Below the pieces are notes generated by a model, which did no database searches, was not told the origin of the DNA, and saw only the letters and a program-made list of their open reading frames with translations. Positions 7,337-14,115 of a stretch of 19,638 nt of DNA are shown in pieces (the stretch's first letter is position 1; each line of letters begins with the position of its first letter). The position numbers and the translations under genes were made by a program. Source of the DNA: DASQTB01 sp035642095 (GTDB taxonomy: Bacteria > Actinomycetota > UBA4738 > CALAEC01); the NCBI GenBank assembly GCA_035642095.1, contig DASQTB010000055.1:1-19638 (forward strand), given 5' to 3'.

Positions 7337-8476
7337 ATGGACCTGTTCGAGCATCAGGGGAAGCAACTCTTCGAGCGCCACGGCATCAGGCTGATCCCGC
7401 GAGGCGTCGCCTCCAGCGCGGCCGAGGCCCGCGAGGTGGCCGGACGGCTCGGGCCGGTGGCGGTCAAGGTGCAGGTCCAGACCGGCGGACGGGGCAAGGG
7501 CGGCGGGATCGTCATGGCCCACACTCCCCGCGAGGCCGAGACCGCCGCGCGGAAGATGCTGGAGGACGGGTTCCAGGGGATGCCGGTCTCCCAGGTCCTG
7601 CTGGAGCGAGTGGTCGATATCGATCGGGAGTTCTACATGGCGGTCACGCTCGACCGGACGGAGAAGCGTTACGTGGCCATGACCTCGAGCGAAGGCGGCG
7701 TCGACATCGAGGAGATCGCCGAGACGCATCCGAAAGCGATCCGCAGGGCGGAGATCGATCCGCTCCTGGGTTTCAAGGACTTCCAGATCCGCCGGCTGGT
7801 CGGCGGGTTCCCCGACAAGGCCCGGGACGGCGCGGCCGCGCTGCTGTCCACCCTCTACGACGTGCTCATCGCCCACGACGCCACGCTGGTTGAGGTGAAC
7901 CCGCTGGCGCTGCTGAAGGACGGACGAGTGGTGCCCCTGGATGCCAAGGTCACCGTGGACGACAACGCGCTGTACCGTCATCCCGACCTGGCCGAGTTCG
8001 CCAGGGCCTTCCGCCTCGATCCCACCGAGGCCCGGGCCAAGGAGAAGGGCCTCCAGTACGTCAAGCTCGACGGCGAGGTCGGGATCATCGGCAACGGCGC
8101 CGGGCTGGTGATGTCCACCCTCGACGTCGTCCAGCAAGCGGGCGGGCGGGCGGCGAATTTCCTCGACGTGGGGGGCGGCGCCGGGGCGGATCTGATGGCC
8201 ACGTCGCTGGAGGTCATCCTGTCGGACCCGGCGGTCCGGAGCGTGCTGGTGAACATCTTCGGGGGAATCACCCGGGGCGACGTCGTGGCGCGGGGGATCG
8301 TCGAGGCCCTGGGCCGGGTCGAGGCCCGCGTCCCGATCGTGGTCCGGCTCGACGGCACGAATGCCGAGGAGGGCCGGGAGATCCTGGCCGAAGCGAAGCA
8401 CGAGCGGATCGTCCCCGCGGCGACGATGCTCGAGGCCGCGCGGCAGGCCGTGGATCTGGCGAAGGGGGGCGGCTAG
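7337..8476 (+). CDS. sucC: Succinyl-CoA synthetase (ADP-forming), beta subunit
   Basis: Beta subunit of 379 residues, the usual length. With SucD it converts succinyl-CoA, ADP or GDP and phosphate to succinate, NTP and CoA in the TCA cycle. The N-terminal ATP-grasp domain opens with MDLFEHQGKQLFERHGI and has the nucleotide-binding stretch VKVQVQTGGRGKGGGI and the metal-site segment VEVNPLAL. The C-terminal CoA-ligase domain has GNGAGLVMSTLD, FLDVGGGA and GGITRGD (309-315). The ATG comes three bases after the stop of the mutase subunit, and sucD starts one base after the sucC stop, so the three genes are surely one operon. Nucleotide preference (ATP or GTP) is not predicted here. Confidence 0.97.
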   Translation: MDLFEHQGKQLFERHGIRLIPRGVASSAAEAREVAGRLGPVAVKVQVQTGGRGKGGGIVMAHTPREAETAARKMLEDGFQGMPVSQVLLERVVDIDREFYMAVTLDRTEKRYVAMTSSEGGVDIEEIAETHPKAIRRAEIDPLLGFKDFQIRRLVGGFPDKARDGAAALLSTLYDVLIAHDATLVEVNPLALLKDGRVVPLDAKVTVDDNALYRHPDLAEFARAFRLDPTEARAKEKGLQYVKLDGEVGIIGNGAGLVMSTLDVVQQAGGRAANFLDVGGGAGADLMATSLEVILSDPAVRSVLVNIFGGITRGDVVARGIVEALGRVEARVPIVVRLDGTNAEEGREILAEAKHERIVPAATMLEAARQAVDLAKGGG

Positions 8477-8477
8477 G

Positions 8478-9347
8478 GTGGCCGTCCTCCTCGACGGGGA
8501 GACGCGCGTCGTGGTCCAGGGCATCACCGGGAAGGAGGGGCAGTTCCACGCCCTCCGGAACCGCTCCTACGGCACCGACGTGGTGGCCGGCGTGACACCT
8601 GGGAAAGGGGGCCAGGAGGTTGAGGGCATCCCGGTGTTCGACTCGGTGGCCGAGGCCGTCGCCGAGACCGGTGCGGACGCGTCCATCGTCTTCGTCCCGG
8701 CCAGGTTCGCCGCCGACGCCATCTTCGAGGCGGTCGACGCCGCCGTGCGACTGATCGTGTGCATCACCGAAGGGATCCCGGTGCTGGACATGGCCCGCGT
8801 GGCCAACTACCTGCGGGGGAAGGCCCACATGCTGATCGGCCCGAACTGTCCGGGGCTGATCTCTCCCGGACGGGCCAACCTCGGGATCATTCCCGGCGAG
8901 ATCACCCGCCAGGGTGCGGTCGGGCTGGTCTCCCGTTCGGGAACGCTGACCTACCAGATCATGAATGAGCTGACCCAGGGGGGGGTCGGACAGTCGACGT
9001 GCATCGGCATCGGGGGCGACCCGATCATCGGGACCGGGTTCGTCGACACCCTGACGCTGTTCCAGGACGACCCCCAGACGGAGGCCGTCGTCCTGATCGG
9101 GGAGATCGGAGGAGCCGACGAGGAGCGCGCCGCGGCCTTCATCGAGGAACGGGTGACCAAGCCGGTGGTGGCGTACGTGGCCGGATTCACCGCCCCGCCG
9201 GGGAAGCGGATGGGTCACGCCGGGGCCATCATCACCGGATCGAAGGGAACGGCCCAGGCCAAGGCGGAAGCGTTCGAGGCCGTCGGCGTGCGGGTCGGTC
9301 GCAACCCGCCCGAGGTGGCCGAGCTGGTCCAGGCCGTCCTGTCGTGA
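8478..9347 (+). CDS. sucD: Succinyl-CoA synthetase, alpha subunit
   Basis: Alpha subunit of 289 residues carrying the phosphohistidine. The CoA-binding Rossmann domain begins with VVVQGITGKEGQFHA and contains GTDVVAGVTPGKGG. The ligase domain contains LIGPNCPG, SRSGTLTYQ, GIGGDPIIG and the active-site GHAGAI with His247, the residue phosphorylated during catalysis. The GTG at 8478 is chosen because the family N-terminus begins a few residues later and it lies one base after the sucC stop. Its own stop overlaps the GTG of the next gene as GTGA. Confidence 0.97.
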   Translation: MAVLLDGETRVVVQGITGKEGQFHALRNRSYGTDVVAGVTPGKGGQEVEGIPVFDSVAEAVAETGADASIVFVPARFAADAIFEAVDAAVRLIVCITEGIPVLDMARVANYLRGKAHMLIGPNCPGLISPGRANLGIIPGEITRQGAVGLVSRSGTLTYQIMNELTQGGVGQSTCIGIGGDPIIGTGFVDTLTLFQDDPQTEAVVLIGEIGGADEERAAAFIEERVTKPVVAYVAGFTAPPGKRMGHAGAIITGSKGTAQAKAEAFEAVGVRVGRNPPEVAELVQAVLS

Positions 9348-10615
9348 CCGAGGCGCCGCCCGGCGCCGACCGGAGCCGGGCGGCGACGACGTGGCGACCG
9401 GCCCTCCGGCACGGGACCCTGCCCCTCGCCGCTGTGCTCGGCCTGGGTGTGGCCGTGGCGGCTCTCCGGGCCGCCGGGCTGGTCTCCCTGGCCGACGCCC
9501 TCCGCCAGGCAGCGCTGGTCCCGGCGCTGGTCCACCGGGTCCCGGTCGAGGTCGGCCCGATCACCGTCAGGCTCGCCCTCCTGCTGGCCACGGCGGCAGC
9601 CGGCTGGCTGCTCTTCCGCGGTGGTCGAGCCGTCGCCTCCGGAACGGGGGCCCCCGCCCCGGTCCGGGCGATCCGCGGCGCCGCCGTTGCGGTTCCCTAC
9701 GCGGTCGGGTCGCTCCTCGTGTCGCTGGTGGCGATGTGGGCCTCCTCGGAACCAGTGGCGTCGGCGGCCCGGGTCGATGCCGCGGTTCCGTCGATCCTCG
9801 GCTCGTTCACGTGGCCGCTCCTGCTCGGGGCGGCGTGCGGGGCGGCGGGGGGAGTAACGGCCGGGCCGGCAGACGGATCGATGGAGCGCCGAACCCGGGC
9901 GATGCTGGCCGGAGGGTGGCGCATGGCCTGGCTCTCCGTGGCCCTGGGGACGACCGGCGTCCTGGTCGTCCTGGCCCTTCACCCCGGCGCGGTTCGGGCG
10001 TACCTCGACGGCGCCTTCCAGCGCGGTCCGGCGGCCGGTGCGGTGATCGTCGTGGGGACGGTGGCGGCCCTCCCAAATGCGGGGACCGGCGCCGCCGCCG
10101 CGGCCATGGGGGCCGGGGTCGAGCTCGAGGCGCTGGGAGTCTCGTGCACGGTGATCTCGTACACCCGCTTCCCCGGCGGGGAAGGAGCTACGGGAGGACC
10201 GTGCGGACGGCTGCCGTTCGCCATCGGCTCCACCCCGGCCGGCTACCTCCTGTTCCTCCTCGTCCCCCTGGCCGGCACCGTCGCGGGGGGAAGGCTGGCC
10301 GCCCGCCGAGGCGGGGTCGCGTCGGGGCGGGACGGCGGCCTGATCGGCGCCGCGGCGGGACTCACCTTCGCGGCGATCTTGGCGGGATGGTGCGTGGCGT
10401 CGCGGCTCGTGTACGAGGCGACCGGCCCGGTGGCCGTCCTCGTGTCGGACCTCCAGGTCGCCGCAGGAGCCGACCCGATGGCGACCTTTCTCCTCGGGCT
10501 GGCGTGGGGGCCGGTCGGGGGGGCGGTCGGGGGATGGTGGACGGCTCGCTCGAAGCGGGCCACGATCGCGGGCCCGGATGATCCCGGGCCCGCGAGAGAC
10601 GTCGGAAGAGACTAG
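9344..10615 (+). CDS. PerM/DUF6350-like polytopic membrane protein
   Basis: Protein of 423 residues with about nine or ten hydrophobic helices rich in Ala, Gly, Val and Leu. No catalytic motif is recognised. Position is the main clue: in many Actinomycetota a DUF6350-type membrane protein follows sucD and precedes purN, and in mycobacteria the equivalent is PerM, which supports cell division. RPALRHGTLPLAAVLGLGVA near the N-terminus and the length fit that family, but the sequence match is my judgement, not a search result. The GTG start overlaps the sucD stop (GTGA), so it belongs to the sucCD operon. The last 17 codons contain a 12-base inverted repeat, and the TAG overlaps the convergent gene's stop through the palindrome CTAG. 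Confidence 0.7.
   Translation: MTEAPPGADRSRAATTWRPALRHGTLPLAAVLGLGVAVAALRAAGLVSLADALRQAALVPALVHRVPVEVGPITVRLALLLATAAAGWLLFRGGRAVASGTGAPAPVRAIRGAAVAVPYAVGSLLVSLVAMWASSEPVASAARVDAAVPSILGSFTWPLLLGAACGAAGGVTAGPADGSMERRTRAMLAGGWRMAWLSVALGTTGVLVVLALHPGAVRAYLDGAFQRGPAAGAVIVVGTVAALPNAGTGAAAAAMGAGVELEALGVSCTVISYTRFPGGEGATGGPCGRLPFAIGSTPAGYLLFLLVPLAGTVAGGRLAARRGGVASGRDGGLIGAAAGLTFAAILAGWCVASRLVYEATGPVAVLVSDLQVAAGADPMATFLLGLAWGPVGGAVGGWWTARSKRATIAGPDDPGPARDVGRD
10566..10595. terminator. 12-bp perfect inverted repeat inside the 3' end of the PerM-like gene
   Basis: TCGCGGGCCCGG (10566-10577) and CCGGGCCCGCGA (10584-10595) are perfect complements around a 6-base loop (ATGATC). The stem ends 17 bases before the TAG and lies 17 bases from the shared CTAG of two convergent stops. 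No T-tract follows. A bidirectional terminator encoded within coding sequence is the likeliest role. Confidence 0.55.
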
Positions 10616-11085
10616 GCGGCCGGTGGGGGCGGAGGAGCGGGGGCCCGGCCCTCGGTGTACCGCATGTAGGCGCCGTAGGCCAGGGCCAGGACGGCCAGGA
10701 GGCCGATGAACGCCCCCCACTTGATGGCGTCGATGGCCATCAGGAACACGATCAGGCCCAGGAGGGCACCCACGCCGCCGAGGATCGCGGAGAGGAGCGA
10801 GGGGGACATCGTGCCGAGGTTCATGGTGACGCCGGCCATCAGCATGATCTCCCAGGCGATGAGGGCGATCAGGACCAGGACCAGAAGGATGGCGATGGCG
10901 CCGCCGGTCGAGAACCCGCTGATGTTCCCGGAGATCCCGGCGAACTCACCGAACTCGCCCAGGTCGATGCCCGACCACGGCAGGAACAGGGTGATGAACA
11001 GCACGATCGCCGCGCCGAGCAGGATCTTCGACCCGGTCGAGCCGCGACTCATGTCGAAGCCCCCGGGCCGCGTCGGTTGCGCCAT
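10612..11085 (-). CDS. Small four-helix membrane protein with proline-rich tail
   Basis: Protein of 157 residues with a short basic N-terminus, about four transmembrane helices (first near residues 22-38 ending in FLPW; the rest between about 60 and 140), and a C-terminal tail APAPPPPPAA. It is not assigned to a family. In mycobacteria Rv0954, a multi-helix protein with a disordered tail linked to cell division, sits directly upstream of perM; this gene abuts the PerM-like gene from the other strand, so a related role is possible but speculative. The ATG at 11085 has an excellent AAAGGAG five bases upstream, and a TTGACT-N17-TTCAAT promoter lies further up. A 23-codon upstream in-frame extension is rejected because of that Shine-Dalgarno. 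Confidence 0.75.
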   Translation of the reverse strand: MAQPTRPGGFDMSRGSTGSKILLGAAIVLFITLFLPWSGIDLGEFGEFAGISGNISGFSTGGAIAILLVLVLIALIAWEIMLMAGVTMNLGTMSPSLLSAILGGVGALLGLIVFLMAIDAIKWGAFIGLLAVLALAYGAYMRYTEGRAPAPPPPPAA

Positions 11086-11104
11086 CTGCGCTCCTTTCGT
11101 CCTT

Positions 11105-11130
11105 CCCCAGGCGCCAGCCGGCGCCCGGGG
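11105..11130 (-). other. 5' leader hairpin of the four-helix membrane protein gene
   Basis: On the minus strand CCCCGGGCGCC and GGCGCCTGGGG form an 11-base stem with one G-U wobble around a 4-base loop. It ends 12 bases before the AAAGGAG. The predicted transcription start (about 11127) falls inside its outer edge, so most of the stem would open the mRNA. It could stabilise the 5' end or control ribosome access. Confidence 0.45.
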
Positions 11131-11133
11131 GCG

Positions 11134-11162
11134 ATTGAACCCCAGCCCATCCACCGAGTCAA
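11134..11162 (-). promoter_or_regulatory. -35/-10 promoter of the four-helix membrane protein gene
   Basis: On the minus strand TTGACT (11157-11162) and TTCAAT (11134-11139) are separated by exactly 17 bases, the standard spacing for a housekeeping sigma factor. The predicted start near 11127 gives a leader of about 40 bases. Confidence 0.55.
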
Positions 11163-11208
11163 GGAAGGAGGATGTGCACCGTGTTCGACTCCGGGAACGA
11201 GCCGCAGG

Positions 11209-11814
11209 TTACCGCGCCGTTCGAGCGGCTCCGGCGCTCCGCCAGGCCAGCCCGACCACCGCGGCCGCCGCGGCAGCCGTGGAGGCGGCCAGGGCGACGA
11301 ACGGGGCCGGTGTGAATGCGTAGAAGTCAGGCGCCCGGAGGAGGCTGAACGCGGTCGAACCCGCGGCCACCAGGGACAGGCCGGCCACGGCGATCAGAAC
11401 CGTCCCCGGCGACCGCCGCAGGATCACCGCGCCGACGACCAACGCGACCGCAGCGGCGACGGTCGACAGGACCGCCAGGAGCACTGGGATCTCCCCTCCC
11501 GGCCGCCAGGCGGTGAAGGTCCCGGTGAGCGTCCCCGAGCGGTGCCAGGGCGGAACGGTGGCCAGGAGAGCGATGCCCAGGAGGCCTCCGACCAGCGATC
11601 CGATCCTGAGGGATCTCCGGGGCACGCTCCGATCGACCGGCTCCGGTGTGCCGAGCGCCTTCGAGGCGCAGGTCGTGCACAGCACGCGCCCCCGGAACGG
11701 CACGGCACATCCCAGACAGGCCGGTCGGCCGCACTCCTCGCACCGACCGACCGAGACGCGGTCGGGGTGCACCGAGCAGCGCAGGTGGGGAGGGGCCGTT
11801 TCGGCGGATGCCAC
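11209..11814 (-). CDS. B-box zinc-finger membrane protein
   Basis: Protein of 201 residues. The N-terminal 50 residues hold eight spaced ligands: C13, H16, C25, C28, C33, C36, C46 and C49, in the pattern C-x2-H, C-x2-C, C-x2-C, C-x2-C of a bacterial B-box-type zinc finger that would bind two zinc ions in the cytoplasm. After a basic linker (VPRRSLR) come about four hydrophobic helices to the C-terminus. Function is unknown; such proteins are usually annotated only as hypothetical membrane proteins. The start is uncertain: GTG 11814 has GAGAAT eight bases upstream (weak leaderless match), while TTG 11823 has GGAGG eleven bases upstream. It is divergent from purN, with promoters sharing about 30 bases. 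Confidence 0.68.
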   Translation of the reverse strand: MASAETAPPHLRCSVHPDRVSVGRCEECGRPACLGCAVPFRGRVLCTTCASKALGTPEPVDRSVPRRSLRIGSLVGGLLGIALLATVPPWHRSGTLTGTFTAWRPGGEIPVLLAVLSTVAAAVALVVGAVILRRSPGTVLIAVAGLSLVAAGSTAFSLLRAPDFYAFTPAPFVALAASTAAAAAAVVGLAWRSAGAARTAR

Positions 11815-11831
11815 GAGGCCCAATTCTCGCC

Positions 11832-11837
11832 TATCCT
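11832..11837 (+). promoter_or_regulatory. -10 box of purN-purH (leaderless)
   Basis: TATCCT, six bases (CCGCCC), then GTG 11844. This is the same hexamer and spacing as upstream of the TauE-family gene and aapQ. No Shine-Dalgarno sequence and no clear -35 are seen. Confidence 0.6.
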
Positions 11838-11843
11838 CCGCCC

Positions 11844-12452
11844 GTGGACGCGCGGGTCGCCGTGCTTGCCTCCGGCGGGGGCACGAACCTCCAGGCGCTC
11901 CTGGACGATCCGGTGGTCGGGCCCGCCCTCGCCCTGGTGATCTCCGATCGGAAGGAAGCGAAGGCCCTGGACCGGGCCCGCTCCGCCGGCATCCGGGCGG
12001 TCCACGTCGATCCCGTGGCCCACCCCACGCGGCGGGCCCACGACGCGGAACTGGTCTCCGTGCTGGCCTCCGAAGGGATCGACATCGTGTGCCTGGCCGG
12101 CTACATGCGCATCCTCGGGCCGGTGGTGGTTCGCCGGCACTGGGGTCGGGTCCTGAACGTGCATCCCTCCCTCCTCCCGGCTTTCCCCGGCGCCCACGCG
12201 ATCGAAGACGCCCTGGCCTGGGGCGTGAAGCTCACCGGGTGCACGGTCCACCTCGTCGACGAGGAGGTCGATCACGGACCGATCGTGGCCCAGGAAGCCG
12301 TCCCCGTCCTGGACGGCGACGACCCGACCACCCTCCACGCCCGGATCCGGGAGGTGGAGCACCGGCTCTATCCCCAGGCCGTCCGGGCGCTGGGCGAACG
12401 GCGGGTGCAGGTCGAGGGGCGGCGGGTCCGCCTGGAGGAGACGGCTCGCTGA
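11844..12452 (+). CDS. purN: Phosphoribosylglycinamide formyltransferase (GAR transformylase)
   Basis: Cytoplasmic enzyme of 202 residues that formylates GAR with 10-formyl-THF in the third step of purine synthesis. The phosphate-binding N-terminus ASGGGTNLQALL is at residues 9-20, GYMRILGP holds the folate-site loop, and the catalytic set is intact: Asn105 and His107 in NVHPSLLPAFPG and Asp143 in DHGP. The start is GTG 11844, directly before the first beta strand and six bases after TATCCT. The TGA stop overlaps the proposed CTG start of purH. Folate supply connects it with folD at the window's end. Confidence 0.96.
   Translation: MDARVAVLASGGGTNLQALLDDPVVGPALALVISDRKEAKALDRARSAGIRAVHVDPVAHPTRRAHDAELVSVLASEGIDIVCLAGYMRILGPVVVRRHWGRVLNVHPSLLPAFPGAHAIEDALAWGVKLTGCTVHLVDEEVDHGPIVAQEAVPVLDGDDPTTLHARIREVEHRLYPQAVRALGERRVQVEGRRVRLEETAR
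12434..12440 (+). promoter_or_regulatory. Shine-Dalgarno sequence deciding the purH start
   Basis: GGAGGAG lies eight bases upstream of CTG 12449, at good ribosome-binding distance, and inside the last codons of purN. It supports a non-AUG start for purH because no ATG, GTG or TTG occurs in frame nearby. Confidence 0.6.
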
Positions 12453-13981
12453 GGGAGTCGCTGCCGGTCCGCCGAGCGCTCGTCTCCGTCTCCGACAAGC
12501 GGGAGCTGGTGCCGTTCGCTCGGGGTCTCTACGACGCCGGCGTCGAGATCGTGTCGACGGGATCGACCGCCGCGGCGATCCGGGAGGCCGGCATCGCCGT
12601 CCGGGAGGTGGCCGAGGTCACCGGATTCCCCGAGATGATGGGCGGCCGGGTGAAGACGCTCCACCCGGCCATCCACGCCGGGATCCTGGCCGACAAGTCG
12701 AGCGCCCGGCACCTCGAGGAGCTGGCCGGGCGGGGTTTCCAGCCGTTCGACCTGGTGGTCGTGAACCTGTACCCCTTCGAGCGGACGGTCGCCTCCGGGC
12801 GGGAGCCGCTCGAGGTGGTCGAGCAGATCGACATCGGAGGGCCGACCCTGGTTCGGGCGGCGGCGAAGAACTTCGGCTCGGTCGGAATCGTCATCTCTCC
12901 GGACCGCTACGAGGCGGTGCTGGCCGCGGTCCGGGCGGGTGGTCTGGACCCGCGGCTTCGCCGGCGACTGGCCGCCGAGGCGTTCGGCCACGTGGCCAGG
13001 TACGACGCGGCGATCGCGGCGTGGTTCTGGGACGTGTCCCAGGATCTCCCTCCCGAGTGGGCCATCGGCCTGGAACGCGTCTCGGAGCTCCGGTACGGAG
13101 AGAACCCTCACCAGGCGGCCGCGTTATACGCGGCCACGCCGAGCACCGGGCCGTTGGACGGGGGCGAGGTCCTCCAGGGGAAGGACATGTCGTTCAACAA
13201 CTGGCTCGACGCCGACGCCGCCCGAGACCTGGCCGCTACGCTGGCATCGCCGGCGGTCGTCATCGTGAAGCACAACAATCCCTGCGGAGCCGCGGTGGCG
13301 GACGCTCCGGCGGACGCCTATCGGGCCGCCCTGGCCTCGGATCCCGTCTCGGCATTCGGTGGGGTGGTCGCGTTCAACAGCCAGGTCGACGGCGACGCGG
13401 CCACCGCGATGAGCGAGATCTTCACCGAGGTCGTCGTGGCCCCGGGGTTCACGCGTGGAGCCCGGGATGTGTTCGCGGCTCGGAAGAACCTCCGACTGGT
13501 GCGGGCCCCGCCGCGAGAGAGCCCGGAGCTCGACGTCCGCCGGATCTCCGGTGGGGCCCTGGTCCAGGAGGCCGACGTGATCCAGGAGACGCGCCTCGAC
13601 ATGAAGGTCGCCTCCCACCGGGAACCATCCGACGAAGAGTGGTCGGATCTGCTGTTCGCGTGGACGGTCGCCGCCCGGGTGAAGTCGAACGCGATCGTCC
13701 TGGCCAGGAACACCGCCACGGTGGGCGTGGGGGCGGGCCAGATGAGCCGGGTGGATTCCGTCGACATCGCCGTCCAAAAGGCGGGGGAGCGGGCCGAGGG
13801 CTCGGCCATGGCTTCGGACGCCTTCTTCCCGTTCCGGGATGGCATCGATCGGGCCGCTGAGGCCGGTGTGGCCGCGGTCGTCCAGCCCGGGGGTTCGATC
13901 CGCGACGAGGAGGTCCTTCAGGCCGCCGACGAGCACGGCATGGCCCTGGTCCTGACCGGCCGCCGCCACTTCCGGCATTAG
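12449..13981 (+). CDS. purH: Bifunctional AICAR transformylase/IMP cyclohydrolase
   Basis: Enzyme of 510 residues catalysing the last two steps to IMP. The N-terminal cyclohydrolase domain shows ALVSVSDK, STGSTAAAIREAGI and GFPEMMGGRVKTLHPAIHAGIL. The C-terminal transformylase domain shows RYGENPHQ, KHNNPCG with His275, SDPVSAFGG, and a C-terminus ending in GRRHFRH, all typical. The start is unusual: the conserved VSVSDK strand begins about 11 codons after CTG 12449, and the nearest in-frame GTG lies inside the conserved domain. CTG 12449 overlaps the purN stop as CTGA and has GGAGGAG upstream, mirroring the ATGA and GTGA junctions of other operons here. CTG 12461 is a second candidate. A sequencing error turning ATG or GTG into CTG cannot be excluded. 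Confidence 0.95.
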   Translation: MRESLPVRRALVSVSDKRELVPFARGLYDAGVEIVSTGSTAAAIREAGIAVREVAEVTGFPEMMGGRVKTLHPAIHAGILADKSSARHLEELAGRGFQPFDLVVVNLYPFERTVASGREPLEVVEQIDIGGPTLVRAAAKNFGSVGIVISPDRYEAVLAAVRAGGLDPRLRRRLAAEAFGHVARYDAAIAAWFWDVSQDLPPEWAIGLERVSELRYGENPHQAAALYAATPSTGPLDGGEVLQGKDMSFNNWLDADAARDLAATLASPAVVIVKHNNPCGAAVADAPADAYRAALASDPVSAFGGVVAFNSQVDGDAATAMSEIFTEVVVAPGFTRGARDVFAARKNLRLVRAPPRESPELDVRRISGGALVQEADVIQETRLDMKVASHREPSDEEWSDLLFAWTVAARVKSNAIVLARNTATVGVGAGQMSRVDSVDIAVQKAGERAEGSAMASDAFFPFRDGIDRAAEAGVAAVVQPGGSIRDEEVLQAADEHGMALVLTGRRHFRH

Positions 13982-14026
13982 CGGCAACCCAAGCACGTAC
14001 CGGGACAGGGTGGTCGGATGCTGCGT

Positions 14027-14056
14027 TTGTCTTGCTCTTCGCGAACGGATTATGCT
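14027..14056 (+). promoter_or_regulatory. -35/-10 promoter of aapJ
   Basis: TTGTCT (14027-14032) and TATGCT (14051-14056) are separated by 18 bases within a locally AT-richer patch between purH and aapJ. The predicted start near 14063 leaves a leader of about 50 bases carrying a hairpin and AAGGAGG. Confidence 0.6.
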
Positions 14057-14076
14057 CCCTGGCCGGGAGAGGGCCG

Positions 14077-14095
14077 GGGCCCCGAGGGGGGGCCC
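14077..14095 (+). other. 5' leader hairpin of aapJ
   Basis: GGGCCCC (14077-14083) and GGGGCCC (14089-14095) form a perfect 7-base GC stem with a 5-base loop, ending just upstream of the Shine-Dalgarno AAGGAGG (14104-14110). It could protect the 5' end of an abundant binding-protein mRNA. Confidence 0.4.
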
Positions 14096-14115
14096 ACCGA
14101 GCGAAGGAGGGGGAG

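Noticed and set aside
11131..11200. T-loop-like strings (GTTCGACTC on plus, GGTTCAATC on minus) suggesting a tRNA
   Set aside because: The flanking bases do not form the T stem, and no D arm, anticodon arm or acceptor stem can be built around them.
11172..11315. A 47-codon plus-strand ORF with an eye-catching AAGGAAGGAGG just before its ATG
   Set aside because: It runs antisense into the zinc-finger gene, its product is Arg/Pro-rich as expected for a shadow frame, and the minus strand here has a good promoter and hairpin for the next gene. A small protein cannot be fully excluded.
13956..13985. Possible terminator at the end of purH (GCCGC ... GCGGC)
   Set aside because: Only a 5-base stem with a 14-base loop and no T-tract; too weak to call in this GC content.
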